Assembly: GCA_050084985.1 (NCBI GenBank)
Contig: JBITNC010000001.1
Coordinates: 198,524,001 to 198,588,000 of the forward strand
Origin: Nageia nagi
Lineage: Eukaryota > Pinophyta
Length of the DNA: 64,000 bases
Direction of reading: 5' to 3'
Shown: in pieces, positions 11,881-23,981 of the stretch
Numbering within the stretch: the stretch's first letter is position 1
How the letters are laid out: each line of letters starts with the position of its first letter
Notes under the pieces: generated by a model
The model's database searches: none
Told to the model about the DNA's origin: nothing
The model's input: the letters and a program-made list of their open reading frames with translations, nothing else
Position numbers and translations under genes: made by a program

Positions 11881-12930
11881 CTTTGTGATGATTTCACTCT
11901 GCTAATTTGTGTGTGAGGTGTATTCATTTGTTGTTGTTATTTTGTTGTCATTTTGTTGTCACTTTTCTAGTTTGAAAGTGTTTCGTCAAATTAAATGCAA
12001 ACTGAGTAAGCAACTTGTTCTGAGCACATAGTCCCAGAATGCACAAAACTGTCCCAAAATACCAATGTTCTGGTTATGCAAGAAATACGACACAGAGGTA
12101 ACAAAATTTAACATTTGGTATCATAGCTTCCACTTTTAACAAATGAAATAGGCCCTTCCTAATCATTGAAATCTTGTTAATAATTGTTTCCCTTGGATAC
12201 AAAAGGAATTTGCCGTCTCTTGTATAGGTGTGCTGAAGCAGGTGCCCCTAGTCTAACCACTCAGATTAATCATTCATTTGTCCCAAGGAACAATATGGAA
12301 GAAACAATTCCCATTCTTATGATGTGACTAGAAAAATTATGTCATTCTTTGGGGTTCTGCAGCTATGGATCATCTTACTTTTGTACTCTCTTGGTTTGGG
12401 TAAACATTTATATCAGCAAAGCAAATTGTGGAAGTCTTGTTTGGAATTTATACAAGGTCTGATCACTGGAATGACCTGGTTCTCTAGTATAGTGGTGCAA
12501 GGCAAATTAAGGATGTTCTCAATCCTTTAAGAAAGTATTTGAACAAACAGGAAATGCTAAATTGTCTGTCAGCTTTGTTATTACCAGTTAAGAGTGTTGA
12601 CACTACAATTTGCATGTTAGCTATTTAAAATGATTTTAATTAAGTGTTTTATTTGCTTTATCCAGAATGTCAATTTTGGACCCACTTGGGATTATTGTGT
12701 AATTTACATAAGTAATATCTTCTAATTTCATCTTATCTCTTGTACACGCCAGCCTAAGTGATTACACTTAGGTGAATTCAAAACTAGATTTTTCATATCT
12801 ATATCAGGAAAAAGGAAAAGACTCATTTGACACAAGGGGAATATAGAGAGTCATCTTTGGATTCCAAGCTTGTTCATGCTTATGCTTTTGAAATGTTTTT
12901 GAGATGTTCTAATCTTAATATCTTTTGCAA
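11881..12930. other. No recognisable gene
   Basis: AT-rich intron-like sequence with no supported coding, RNA or mobile feature. A short run of TTGTTGT repeats lies near 11,930-11,960. Confidence 0.5.
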
Positions 12931-13186
12931 GACCAATCATATTCTTCCAAGCTTTTCCTTAAACCATATTCGCAGAATATTGCAAAACACATATGTCAAA
13001 GGTTGATGCATCTCAAGAGCCCACAAGGCCTAGAACATGGTCATTCTGGACCCTATAAGACCAATCATATTCTTCTAAGCTTTTCCTTAAACCATATTCA
13101 CAGAACATTGCAAAACACATCTGTCGAAGGTTGACGCATCTCAAGAGTCCACCAGCCCTAAAACATGGTCATTCTGGACACTACAT
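12931..13186. repeat. Tandem duplication of a 128-bp unit
   Basis: The unit beginning GACCAATCATATTCTTC occurs at 12,931 and again at 13,059. The copies remain highly similar through a shared CATGGTCATTCTGGAC end. It is non-coding and lies within ABP1 intron sequence. Confidence 0.9.
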
Positions 13187-13528
13187 TCCATAACATGGGC
13201 ATTTTTTTACTCTACATTATTTTCCCCAAAAACCATAACGGCATAATTTAGATTCAACTCTAACCAATGTAAAATAATTCCTAGATTAAAATGCTTGTTT
13301 GGTATTCAATGTTTAGAGGTTTCTAGCACTACTAACATTATCTGTACAAAAACATTATTCCAAAGCAGCAATTGTAACTAATATTGCTTTAGACGAAGTG
13401 GGAAAATGGGACCAAGGACTGGTTCTGAGAACAAAGACAAATTTGTAAATTGCTCAGGCATTACCTATGAATGCCATTCAAACATACAGGACACTTCTTG
13501 CCTTAGTACAGTCACAACAAATAAGCAT

Positions 13529-13711
13529 ACAGTTCAAGGTGCATTGTAATGAAAAAAGAACTAGAAAAAAGATATAATGGCAACAGTTCAAGGTGTATTG
13601 TAATGACAAAAGAACTAGAAAAAAGATATAATAGCAACAGTTCAAGGTGTATTCTAATGACAAGAGAACTGGAAAAAAGATATAATGGAAACAGTTCAAG
13701 ACGGAGTGTCT
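13529..13711. repeat. 54-bp minisatellite, three units plus a partial
   Basis: ACAGTTCAAGG recurs at 13,529, 13,583, 13,637 and 13,691, exactly 54 bp apart. Because 54 is divisible by three, the minus strand shows a repetitive hydrophobic open frame, which I regard as an artefact. It lies about 210 bp from an ABP1 exon. Confidence 0.92.
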
Positions 13712-13892
13712 CACATGCTTAAAAGCCTTAACTATAAACCAAAAACCAACACTGAATCATATTGAAATTCCAACTTTTCAACAAGGAAATTTACACAAAA
13801 AGTAATCATACACACACAAAAAAGAACGATGAAACAAACTTTCGCTACTCCAAAATAGCCTAAAAATAAGTCCATAATTTCATTTATATTCA

Positions 13893-14234
<342 letters not shown>

Positions 14235-14721
14235 TTAGGAAATGCAATTGTTAATACATAATGAAGGTAAATAACAAGAAATCTGTAAACAATGAAATTA
14301 GAGTCGAAACAACAGAAAATTGAAATAATGGCTTCTTTTGATCACATAGGTTCAGGAGATGGATTCTCAACATAATAATCAGTATGGACCATCATATTTT
14401 GAAAATTTGGTCAAATAACATCAACAAAATCCTCCCTGAATCTATCTTTCTATGTCTATCTCTCCCCACTCTATTTCCCCTTGACACTCTTTCTATCACC
14501 CTATCCCCTTTCCTTCCCTGCCCATACAAGTGTGCACATGTATTCATGCCTTCATGCACCCATGATACATATGAGATATAAATTCCTTGACATTCTCTCC
14601 ACAGATACAACAGAAATGAATAAGCTTGCATACTTTACCTGGCCATTCAGATTACTAGTAATCCTATGAATTGCTTGCACAAGACCTACACAAAAGGGAT
14701 AATGTACAAATGTAGAGATGC

Positions 14722-15820
14722 TTGCATGTGACGTCCCCCTTGAGCTCCGGACAACTTAAGAGGATTCTTGAGAATCCCATTGTAATGTAGGTTTACTTTG
14801 TGGTCTTATTTCATGTTGTAACTAGGGATAGGAGACTTATTTGGGTAATTGAACCCCATTTGTAAGCTCCAAGTGGGACGTCTCGCTCCTTTGGACTAGT
14901 TTAGGTGATTTATGGCTTACTATGCATGCGTCAGGCCCAGAGTGGCCCCACATCCACCCAGAAGACCCAAATCCATCAAGAGGTCCCATGTCAATCTACC
15001 AGCGAATCCTGTGCATGCGTGGCATCCCAAGGACACACGTTAGCCATCTAGGCATAAGGGAGGACCCACGTGGCATGTCTGGACACTTGGACAACCACGT
15101 GTGGGCATTATGAGCCCCTAACTAGCCAACATTGGAATAGAGGTGGAGATTGGTGACTACGAGGCAAGGAGACAATGTGAGACTATAAATAGACATTAAA
15201 GCTCATTTGGATGTTAGCTGATTGATTATTATTATTATTATTATTGTTAATTGTTCGTGTGACTATCTGAACTTGGCAGTGTTGAGTGAATCTTCTTGGA
15301 CGAAGCGTCTAGAGGGTGTTAGGGCTGAGGGATCTCGAGCATCTACAATTAGGTGGAGCATCTAACCCATTCGGTGGCATCCGAGGGCCAATTCCTACCT
15401 TCAGTGGTTTACCAAGATTTGAGGAGACTCCTTCGTAGGAGTGGATCTGAGCTTTAAGGGAATTAGTTTGTCCCATGGTTCCAATTGTGTCACACTATAT
15501 CCAACTATCATTGTATTGGCCTTAGGGCACATTTGGGAAATCATCAATAAAGTCCATTGCCTCATTGTGTTGTGCGATTGGTGTATTGTGCATGTGATTG
15601 GGGCTAGCCCCTGTTTATGTTGGTTTTCCACATTATGGGCATTCATTGGGTTTATGGTATCATTGAAACCCTAGGAGGGCTAACATCAACCTTGGGAGTG
15701 TGATTGTGCCCTAGAGGGCCAACGTTGTGTGGTGGAAGTGTAGTTGAGGGTTTGGGAAACCCTAGCTGGGTCTCATTAGGTGCATTTGGCACAAGTGTTC
15801 ATTTGGAACATCACATTGCA
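14722..15820 (+). repeat. Target-site duplication TTGCA around solo LTR
   Basis: TTGCA at 14,722-14,726 and TTGCA at 15,816-15,820 flank the LTR exactly. A perfect 5-bp duplication fixes both LTR ends. Confidence 0.9.
14727..15815 (+). mobile_element. Solo LTR, gypsy-like, 1,089 bp
   Basis: It begins TGTGACGTCCCC and ends AACATCACA, the same ends as the gypsy LTRs at 30,499 and 58,117. It shares their U3 block AAGTGGGACGT (14,871-14,881). A TATAAATAG promoter motif lies near 15,184 and an ATT microsatellite at about 15,226-15,245. No internal region remains, so it arose by recombination between two LTRs. Transcription direction is plus by comparison with the other copies. Confidence 0.9.
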
Positions 15821-16447
15821 AATGTAGCGAAAATCCCATTGCTAGGTTTTTTGCACTGACTCTTTCATACTTTGACTTCAAAGCAAGTGGAGATGCTTGC
15901 ATTAGAGTCCTTAAGCAGACTTGAGATTACAAGCATTCAATATTAGAACTTAAATAAATCAAAGCAAATCATAAATGTCCACAAGTGAACAAAGTAGGTC
16001 AATGGGTTCCAATGGTCCACCAAGTAATCAAAACAATGAAAGAGTGCCTAAAGCACTTCTAGATTCAAGAAATAAACACAATCGAATTAAATAAGTGAAC
16101 CATAGGAGTGATGTACAAGTTCTAACCCTAGATATTGTAGTAGAAAAAATAGTATGAGAAGAAACATCCTTGTGAAAAGAGAGGCCAACTAAGACTTAAG
16201 CAGCAAAACCCTAGCCAACTACTAAATCATAAAAGCTCTTAGAATCTCTAGTAAGTATCAATGCCTAGCCTAATAAAGTCTTCAAGAGAGATAGCTAAGC
16301 TAAAAGAGCCCAGCTATCCTATTTGTGGCTATGTTGACATGAATAGAGCTCAAAAGTGGAAACCAGCAGAAAAACTTATTCTTTGAGAGTTGTGAGAGAT
16401 AATTCCCAAGACTTAGCACTAGGAACACCAACTTCAATGGTCCCAAC
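15821..16447. other. No recognisable gene
   Basis: AT-rich sequence between a solo LTR and a hAT derivative. Nothing coding or structured is supported. Confidence 0.5.
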
Positions 16448-17611
16448 CATAGTTGAGAAACTCGAACTTAGCAAGCCAAAAACTTGGTAATTTTTTTTTT
16501 TTAAATGCAATTTTTCATTGAAAAACAAATTCATACATATCAGTATCTTATATCACAATTACTCAACACTCAATATTTAAAAAATAAAAGATTAACATTG
16601 TGCTCATAAGAATATTATGAAGAAGAAGAAGCATATTCTTGTACTGCTTATAACATCAAAAATATACAAATTACAAAATGTGTCATGACTCATGATAAAT
16701 ACAATACCTCAAAATTTGGCAACTACTTTGCCCTTTGCCCAAGAATAAGCTCTAATCTGCCTTTGTGACTTTGTGGATTCATGTGCCTCTTTTTGTGCCA
16801 ATAAAAGATCTCATGACTAGGGTGTTTTTCAAAAAGTTTAATAGGTGATGTCATCTTATGTTATCAAGAAACCTCTTCCTATGCCTTCATTGCTAACTCT
16901 ACTATGCTTTCAAATTCTTCATTGGGGAAGCAAGGCTCTTGTAGTTCTTGCTTCTTCTACATTTGCCCTATGATTTGTTTAAATAATGAATCAATCTAAT
17001 CTATATCAATGGCCTTGTGATTTGATCCTACAATTTGTTTATAGTGACGGAAAAAATTATAAAGAACAAAACACAAGATCATTCAATTTCTCGTGTTAAT
17101 TTATTCCTTTTTTTGGAGTGTATGTGCTCAAAAACACTTCAATTGCACTCACAACATGAAGCATTGCATGCTTGGCGTAAAACTTTGATGCCAAAGCGTT
17201 GTAGGTTGAGCATATATGCACCAAATCCCTCCCACCATAAATCTAGAAAGAGCCAAGAAAAAAGAGAATCAATACTTCACATGTAAAATTTAAATTGAGA
17301 TTGTTTTTTGAAACAAAATCAAAAGAAAAAATAAATAATAATTTGATGAGGGTTACTTGGCCTCAAAGTTGTCCTCACTGTAATGCACTCTATGGATTTA
17401 AAAAGGATGTCCTCCCATCTCTTATGCACTCTGTGATATACTATAAAAGACAAAAACATGATATGCTACATATCTTGAAATAAGTATGAAGATTCATACC
17501 TAAACAGTTAACCTAATTCATTTGGACATATTTGTACTACATTTTATCAATATTTGAATTTGTTGAAACTTGAAAATTTGAAGTTTAGAACTAGAGAGTT
17601 TGACAACCCTG
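16448..17611 (-). mobile_element. Internally deleted hAT element with 3' part of transposase
   Basis: The minus strand around 17,040-17,245 encodes a decayed hAT C-terminal dimerisation domain (WWEGFGAYMLNLQ, then FEHIHSKKRNKL). A preceding exon at about 17,345-17,430 contains ILFKSIEC. Both align with the full hAT at 43-46.8 kb, including the same intron (acceptor at about 17,243). Terminal inverted repeats are CATAGTTGAGAAACTCG at 16,448 and CAGGGTTGTCAAACTC, read on the minus strand, ending at 17,611. These resemble the termini of the other hAT. The 8 bases outside the two ends do not match, so exact ends are less certain. The transposase N-terminus is missing, so the copy is non-autonomous. 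Confidence 0.65.
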
Positions 17612-17838
17612 TATAGTACTTACTACTTACTAGTAAAGTCAGCAAAACATGAAAATTTTATTTTATTGTTTGAAGTTTTGAACTGCAGCCTTTAACCTTC
17701 ATGGTTTGGCTTTGAGCATCCTCGTATTGAGGGAATATCAATAACTTATGCTTGTTACAAACTTACAACATTGGTTATATTTGAAAGGTGAAAATGAGAC
17801 TATGAAAGAAACAACCAAGGGGATAATAATAGGCAAAA

Positions 17839-18981
17839 TGTAATGTCCCCAATTTCGAGAAACTTTGTTTAAGGCGTAACTTTCGTCACAACCCATGGAT
17901 CGCTGATTTGGCTTCTAGAATGGATACAGAATATTGTGCCAATCGTTTTGACAAGTCACATGACATGGTTCTGTCAAGAAACAAAGAATATATGGACTTT
18001 CGAAGATTGGCCCCGACGCCAATTCTTGCTATCGTGCACGGGACCCAATTTATTAATATTGTATTTAGTGTCGTTTGTGACACTTATAATTAATGGTCTA
18101 GCCCTATGAGGGGTATTAGGAGTGAACTATAATTAGATTAGGAATCTTTGTTATTTTATAATAAAAGTGGGCAATGTTTTGTAATAAGGAAATATATTAT
18201 TCCTTAATTGCCCAATGTTTAGCTTACGAGAAGTCATTTGTCAATTAAGAGTTATTTATATTTCTAGGTTGGGTCGGCCAACCACAAATTAGAATTGGAC
18301 TTCTATAAAAGGGAAGTGAGCACCTCATTTGAAGACATCATCTTGTGCATTCAATCTTGGATCATTCGGAGCTTAGGGATGCTTTCCTTCTCTACCTTCT
18401 AGGGCTTAGGGCTACTCCCTAGCCTAGAAGTGGCTCATCTACACTTCTACATCTCTTGAAGCGCTTGTGCCTATCATTTTTGCCACTTGAGAGCTTGCGC
18501 CAACCATTGGGAGACATCTTGATACTTGCGCCTAGCTTGGGATCCTTCTTGGGACATGCAACAACCTTGAGGAGTCTAGTTTGAGCATTTTGGAGTCTTG
18601 GGCTTTGCCCTAGAACTTGTTACAGCCCTACACTTATTCTTGGTTGATTATTGATGATATTGGCTCTCATATTTCATCTCAAATGCGAATGAATGTTCCT
18701 ATATATTTCTGCTATGCATCTATCTTCTTTGTGCATGGGAATGTATGTGAATTGAGTACTTTGGAGCTATGTTTCCGTTACGTAACAGATCTGATTTGTG
18801 CCCTAGTTTTGGTCTTGTTCATATGTTATAAGCGCTCTATATCAGATTTGGCTACTGCTGTTGTATTCCAGTTTTGAACACATGTTTGGATATTTAATGA
18901 GCATGTTCATTGATGCCCTAATTTATGAATGAATGAGGAATTGAATGCTAAATTCGATAAACCCTAGAAAGGTACATTACA
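17839..18981 (+). repeat. 5' LTR of 12.2-kb element
   Basis: Begins TGTAATGTCCCC and ends GTACATTACA. TATAAAA at 18,304-18,310 is the likely promoter. GCTTGCGCC-type repeats occur near 18,460-18,580. It aligns along its whole length with 28,913-30,054. Confidence 0.93.
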
Positions 18982-18982
18982 A

Positions 18983-18994
18983 TAGTATCAAAGC
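18983..18994 (+). other. Primer binding site, initiator tRNA-Met type
   Basis: TAGTATCAAAGC starts two bases after the 5' LTR. It differs at one position from TGGTATCAAAGC, the usual complement of the plant initiator tRNA-Met 3' end. Confidence 0.85.
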
Positions 18995-19012
18995 TATGAT
19001 CTTGCCAAACTG

Positions 19013-22000
19013 TTGGGAAGATTAAAAGAAATCTCAAAAGGAGACATCCCAATCATGGAGGATTGGGAGATGGCTGAATTATTCAAGGAATACAAAAGGA
19101 CGTCCGAAGCATTCAAAAGCATGGTAACCTTCGAATATTATTTGAAGATGTCTGAGGCAAAGAATTATCTAAAGATTATTAAGAAACAAGGGGAAAGAAG
19201 AAGTCTTTCTTTATGGTTGTCCAAGGCCCTTAACCTTGATCTGCACACTAAAGAAGATGATGGAAATATTATAACAGGTTTCGATGACAAAAAAGAAATT
19301 TTGCTTCATGGGACTGAATTGACACGAGTTTTGTGATAAAGGCGCCACATTACCACAAGAGCATGCACCAAAGGACTTTAGAGAAGTTGAAGATTCTAAG
19401 GACCTTGCCCAACCAAAAAAAAGAATCATGCCAAGAAGATATCATAGGGGTAGTTGATACTGATTTTGGGAGTGATCAAGAGTCTAGTGTTGAAAGAAGA
19501 TAATGGTGATGCTTTGCCACACAAGGTATGTTTAGAACCCAAAAATGTTTCCTTTGAGATGAATAGACCTACATATATTGAGGATGTAGTTAAAAAGGAT
19601 GACAAGTTTGTCGTGAAAGAACATGATGAAGATGAATGTATTGGAATTTCCAAATCAGCTTGTGAGAGCATACACGCTAGTTCCAACCCTTTGGTTTTGA
19701 AGAATAATGTATCAATTCCTTATAAGGATCACCATACTCTCTCAGATCAGCTCTTAACTCCATAGGATCCAGGTTTTTTGGTACCAAGATATGATGAAAA
19801 TGAAGAGGCAACCATTGATGACCCTCATTTTGCAACATCAATGGAAGACAATATTGATTGTTGTAATAAGGCAGCAAACTTTGGTGAGACAATTGGGAAT
19901 TCCCAACAACCAGTTTTGAGCTTCCAAGAAGACCACTCTATTCTTGAGAAGCTTTGGAGGAGTTTGGAAGAGAACGTCCACCTCTTGCAACCACCTTTGT
20001 GCCATTTGGAAACATTGAGCAGCCTTGGGAACATAGCAGAGAGTTATGCATTAGGCCATAATTTTGTCTTGCTGGTTTCTAATCTTGCTTAGGGTAGAAG
20101 CAACAGTTGCATAGGGGACATGGCTAAAGACACTAGCATGGGTGTTGATCTTGCATACATGAGAGAGAAGAATGTTGCATCTCTAGGGAGTGCAACGCAT
20201 GATGTTGAAGACATTATGAAAGGGATCATCAGGCTCTTGGCTGATGATACATCATTTGCTGCTGTACACACCATTGGTGTGGCACCTTTTGACAATTGGG
20301 AGGCTGCTTAGAATGATGTGATGGCGAATAAGGTAGTAAAGGCCGTTGTGGGGACTTTCCTTTACCTGTTAAGGGCTGCAAATGATGAGGCTCCAATGGT
20401 TGACAATGGACACGCTGCTGTTGTACCCTTTGTTGATGGTTTAGGGGCTCTTGATTATGTATGGAGGGCTGCACTTATTATTGATCGTAAGGGCACTGTA
20501 GCTGCACATTTGGAGATTGTTCTTTATCTGCTAAAGGCTGCGTTTAATGAACGAAAGACTGCTGTTTGTAAAACTAAGGATGATGTCATAGTGGCTGCAT
20601 TTTAATGATATTTTGAAGACTGTTATCCCCCACTTAAGGACTGCATTGACTGCTGATGGGATGGAGAAGATGTTGAGGGATGAAGACATTCTTAGGGCTA
20701 CTAATTGTTCCTTGGAAAAAGTAATTGCAAGAGAATATGAGCTTGAAAAACATTTACACAAAGTGGATGGAGGTGATGCAAAAACTCATTTTGGAGCTCT
20801 TCGTGTTGGGAAGAGAATTGATGATGCAAAGGAAGAAGACTTGAGGACTGTTGGGAGTATTCCATTTCCAGTTTCAGCTTTGGGATGTGGCATCCACCTT
20901 CTTGAGCATCATAGGGAACTTCTGAAGGGTTGGAGCAGCCATAGGAGCACCCTGGGAGGGTCTGCTGTGAATTCTGATTTTAACGATGGCCATTCTTCAA
21001 TTTTAGGAGGCCTAGGACACATGATCCAAAGAGTCTTGACCTTGGGAAGATACCTCTACTCTCTAGGACAGCATTTGGGCACTCTGAAAACTTGGGACAG
21101 CGTTGATGGCCTTCAGAGAAGGTATGAAACGACTTCTGATTTTGTTTTGAGATGTGACAGTGGTAGATTGACAATAGATATCCATACGAAAGCATTGAAG
21201 TTGTGAAGCGTCCAAATAAATTGACCACTGCTTTTGCAAAGTTCGTTCACTTTCTTGAGCATCATCTCAACCACAGGAAAGTTTGTGACAGACATAAACG
21301 CACTTAAGAAAAGTACGGAACGGTCTTTGATCTTGTTTTGTCATGGTTAAGAAGGTTTCCTTTGCTCTCAGATTGGTTAACTGTTAATAAATGCCTGAAT
21401 GTTGTTTGGCACACCCAAAAAAATAGAAAACACTGTTTTGAGCAGCATATATGGTGAGCACTGATAACACAATTTTGGGGACGTTGGAGATGAAGTTAGG
21501 GACTGCCAACGTTGAGGAAAAGGACATTACAATTGCCAGGACTGAAATTCATGATTGGGAAACTACAAACAATGGCAATATCTCTCCTGCTGTGAATACA
21601 CCAGAATCTGCAATTTTCATAATGGTTGGGACTGAAATTGGAGTTGAACGGAAAATGGCACTTGGGCAAAACATTCAGACTATTGTTAAATTTGATTTAG
21701 TAACATTTGAAGATGTTGTTATGTTTTCAATGACAGATTTGGAGGTTGTTATTCACTCATCAAGGGCTGCAATTGATGACATACTGTCTACCACTCGTTG
21801 TGTAAAGAAAGGGGCTGATGATTGGGCTGTTGTTGGCATTTTCAAAGCTATTTCTGCGACTACTGATGACACATTGTTGGGGACTTTAGGGACAGCAGTT
21901 CTTACACACTTTGGAACCATTCTAAATGGCAAAATATTGACAAACTTTGGAAGGACTGTTGCTACATTCTTCAAGGCTGATTTGAAACAATTAAGGGCTG

Positions 22001-22845
22001 CTGTTCACACATCAGGAACTGCACTTTTCACAGAGTTTGGTAGTGTATTTGTGCTACTTTTAGGAGGCAAGAAGTTGACAGTTGTGGTGTGCAAAAAGAA
22101 GGGTGTTAAAATGAAGTGTTGGACTAAATTGAGACAGTTAGAGGTTGTACCTTGTTTCAGAACTGAGCTTCACTGGTTTATTGTTTTTGAAAGGACAAGA
22201 GGAGTTTCCACACCACTTGCATTTCCAGTCTGGTTTCAATTTCACTTCAAAACTGAGTTTGGGGCTCTTTTAGAGACATTAGAGATGGCATTTGGTAACA
22301 GGTCCAGATCCTTCGTAACTACTGCATTTGGGTTGAGAAATTTCAAGAGTGCATTCTTGATGTCACTAGTGAAAATAGTCAAAATTACAATAAGAATATT
22401 GTGGGCTGCACCTTCATGACCCTGGATAGCAGTTTTGATGATCTTTGTTGTTAATTTTCCAATGTCATTTGGGGCTGCATAGGATCTAAATTTTGGGGCA
22501 GTTTTCCCCATGAGATTTGAATCTTTTAAGATGTCTTTCATGATGACTAGGACTATTACCCCTCAGAATTTCAAATATGTCAGTTTTGTGAAGAATGATG
22601 AGCATGAGTTGATGGATTTTATATATGATTGCTTGCAAGAAAAGAAGAGAAACCATAATGTGGCAAAGATAGAACACTTTCAGATTGTAGTAGCAGCATG
22701 TGTGGGACTTGACGTTGCCCTTGCACTATTGTTTGTTCTTGCTAAGGAGAAAAGCGCACAGTTTTGTCACATGAGATTCACAGCCAAAGTAGAGCCACAT
22801 CAACATAGAAGGCCTACTTCTTTCACATGGATTTGGGAACCTTGA
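19013..22845 (+). pseudogene. Decayed sense reading frame of the 12.2-kb element, unknown
   Basis: Long open segments follow one another in the sense direction after the primer site. They occupy mainly one frame from 19,013 to 20,605, then shift (20,613-21,206; 21,451-22,419; 22,510-22,845). Stops and small frameshifts separate them. The first segment is lysine- and glutamate-rich and helical (MEDWEMAELFKEYKRTSEAF). From about 20,300 to 22,400 the protein is repetitive, with short LGTLGTA- or FLYLLRAA-like motifs. By position it should be gag, but I see no capsid signature and no CCHC knuckle. The 322-codon segment at 21,451-22,419 is the longest. It is probably a lineage-specific structural protein, now dead. 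Confidence 0.5.
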
Positions 22846-23981
22846 GTAACAACTGAGTTTTGTTGGGGGCTTTTTCTTTCCTACCCCTTGCAAGTTAGCA
22901 ATTGTTATTGCAAGGCTTGTAGAAAGACTCTGACACCTGACTGGTAGGGCGTTACCCCTACCTACTATGAGGACTTTTACCTCAAAGGTTTGCAAATGGA
23001 AAGTGCAAGGGTTCACTCAGGCGAAAAGGTGGAGATGTTTAAAGCTATTAACTCAAAAGAGAATTTGTTACTCAAGGACTCGAAGAGTCCCTAATCCAAT
23101 TATAATTGTTTCTCAAAAAAAAAGAAATAAAAAAATGGTCTCTTGCGAAAGCCGTGCAAAGAAAATGAAAAAGAAAAGAAAAATAAAAGGAGTAAAAAGA
23201 CAGTGATATATGAGTTGGGCTCCTAGGCAATGTTTTCATTGATTAATATGACTTTCTAAAATCGAACTTGTGCGAGTTTGATATAAGTTCCATGCACCCC
23301 CAATTCCAGCTTGAAAGGCGACAACATGAACATCCTAATGAGAGGAGCATGGCGCTCAGGAAATGAAAGAAAGGTGAGGCATAGGTATGACTCAATCTTG
23401 GCGTGAAGTTCTTATGCTAAACGGCATACACAAGTCATTTCAGAACACATTAATCCTAAGTGCAAACTATGAAATATCACAATGAAACACTTTTTGAAAT
23501 ATTTCCAAAAGATATACAAGCACTCTTTTATCCACCTATTAGGTTTATAAAATGACCCAAATATTCAAGATAGCATTAACATGTAATGCTTATTCACATT
23601 CATAGTTCCAAATGAAAACAAGCTCACTTCAATTACTTGGAATCATATCACAATTGCCAAAAAGGGAAAACTTGTAAGTTTTTAGAGTATTATTTTAAGT
23701 AGTCCCGGTTTCAAAGAATGTCTAATCTTCACAAATGAGCCCAAATGGGCTATATACAATTTTTGAGCAACCCAAAGTGTTGCCCTAACCCTAATTACGA
23801 TTTTTAAGAAAATCAAATATGGTCCAACATAAATATGCCACATGGCATCCCAAGATATCATCCAAATTTGTGGGAGCAAATCCTCATCCATCAAAAACTT
23901 GAGAATTTATTAACAAATAAATTAAAGTCTCCAAAAATAACCACGTAATAAATAACAAATAAAAAACAACAAATGATGTAA
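22846..23981. other. Spacer between convergent unknown genes
   Basis: AT-rich, non-coding. It separates the end of the sense frame from the 3' end of the antisense gene. An A-rich purine run lies near 23,110-23,200. No repeat structure comparable to the hairpin arrays is seen. Confidence 0.5.

Noticed and set aside
13478-13714. Minus-strand 78-codon hydrophobic frame
   Set aside because: It is a by-product of the 54-bp minisatellite, whose period is a multiple of three.
16440-17619. 8-bp duplication around the small hAT
   Set aside because: GTCCCAAC and TATAGTAC do not match; the ends are reported as candidate only.
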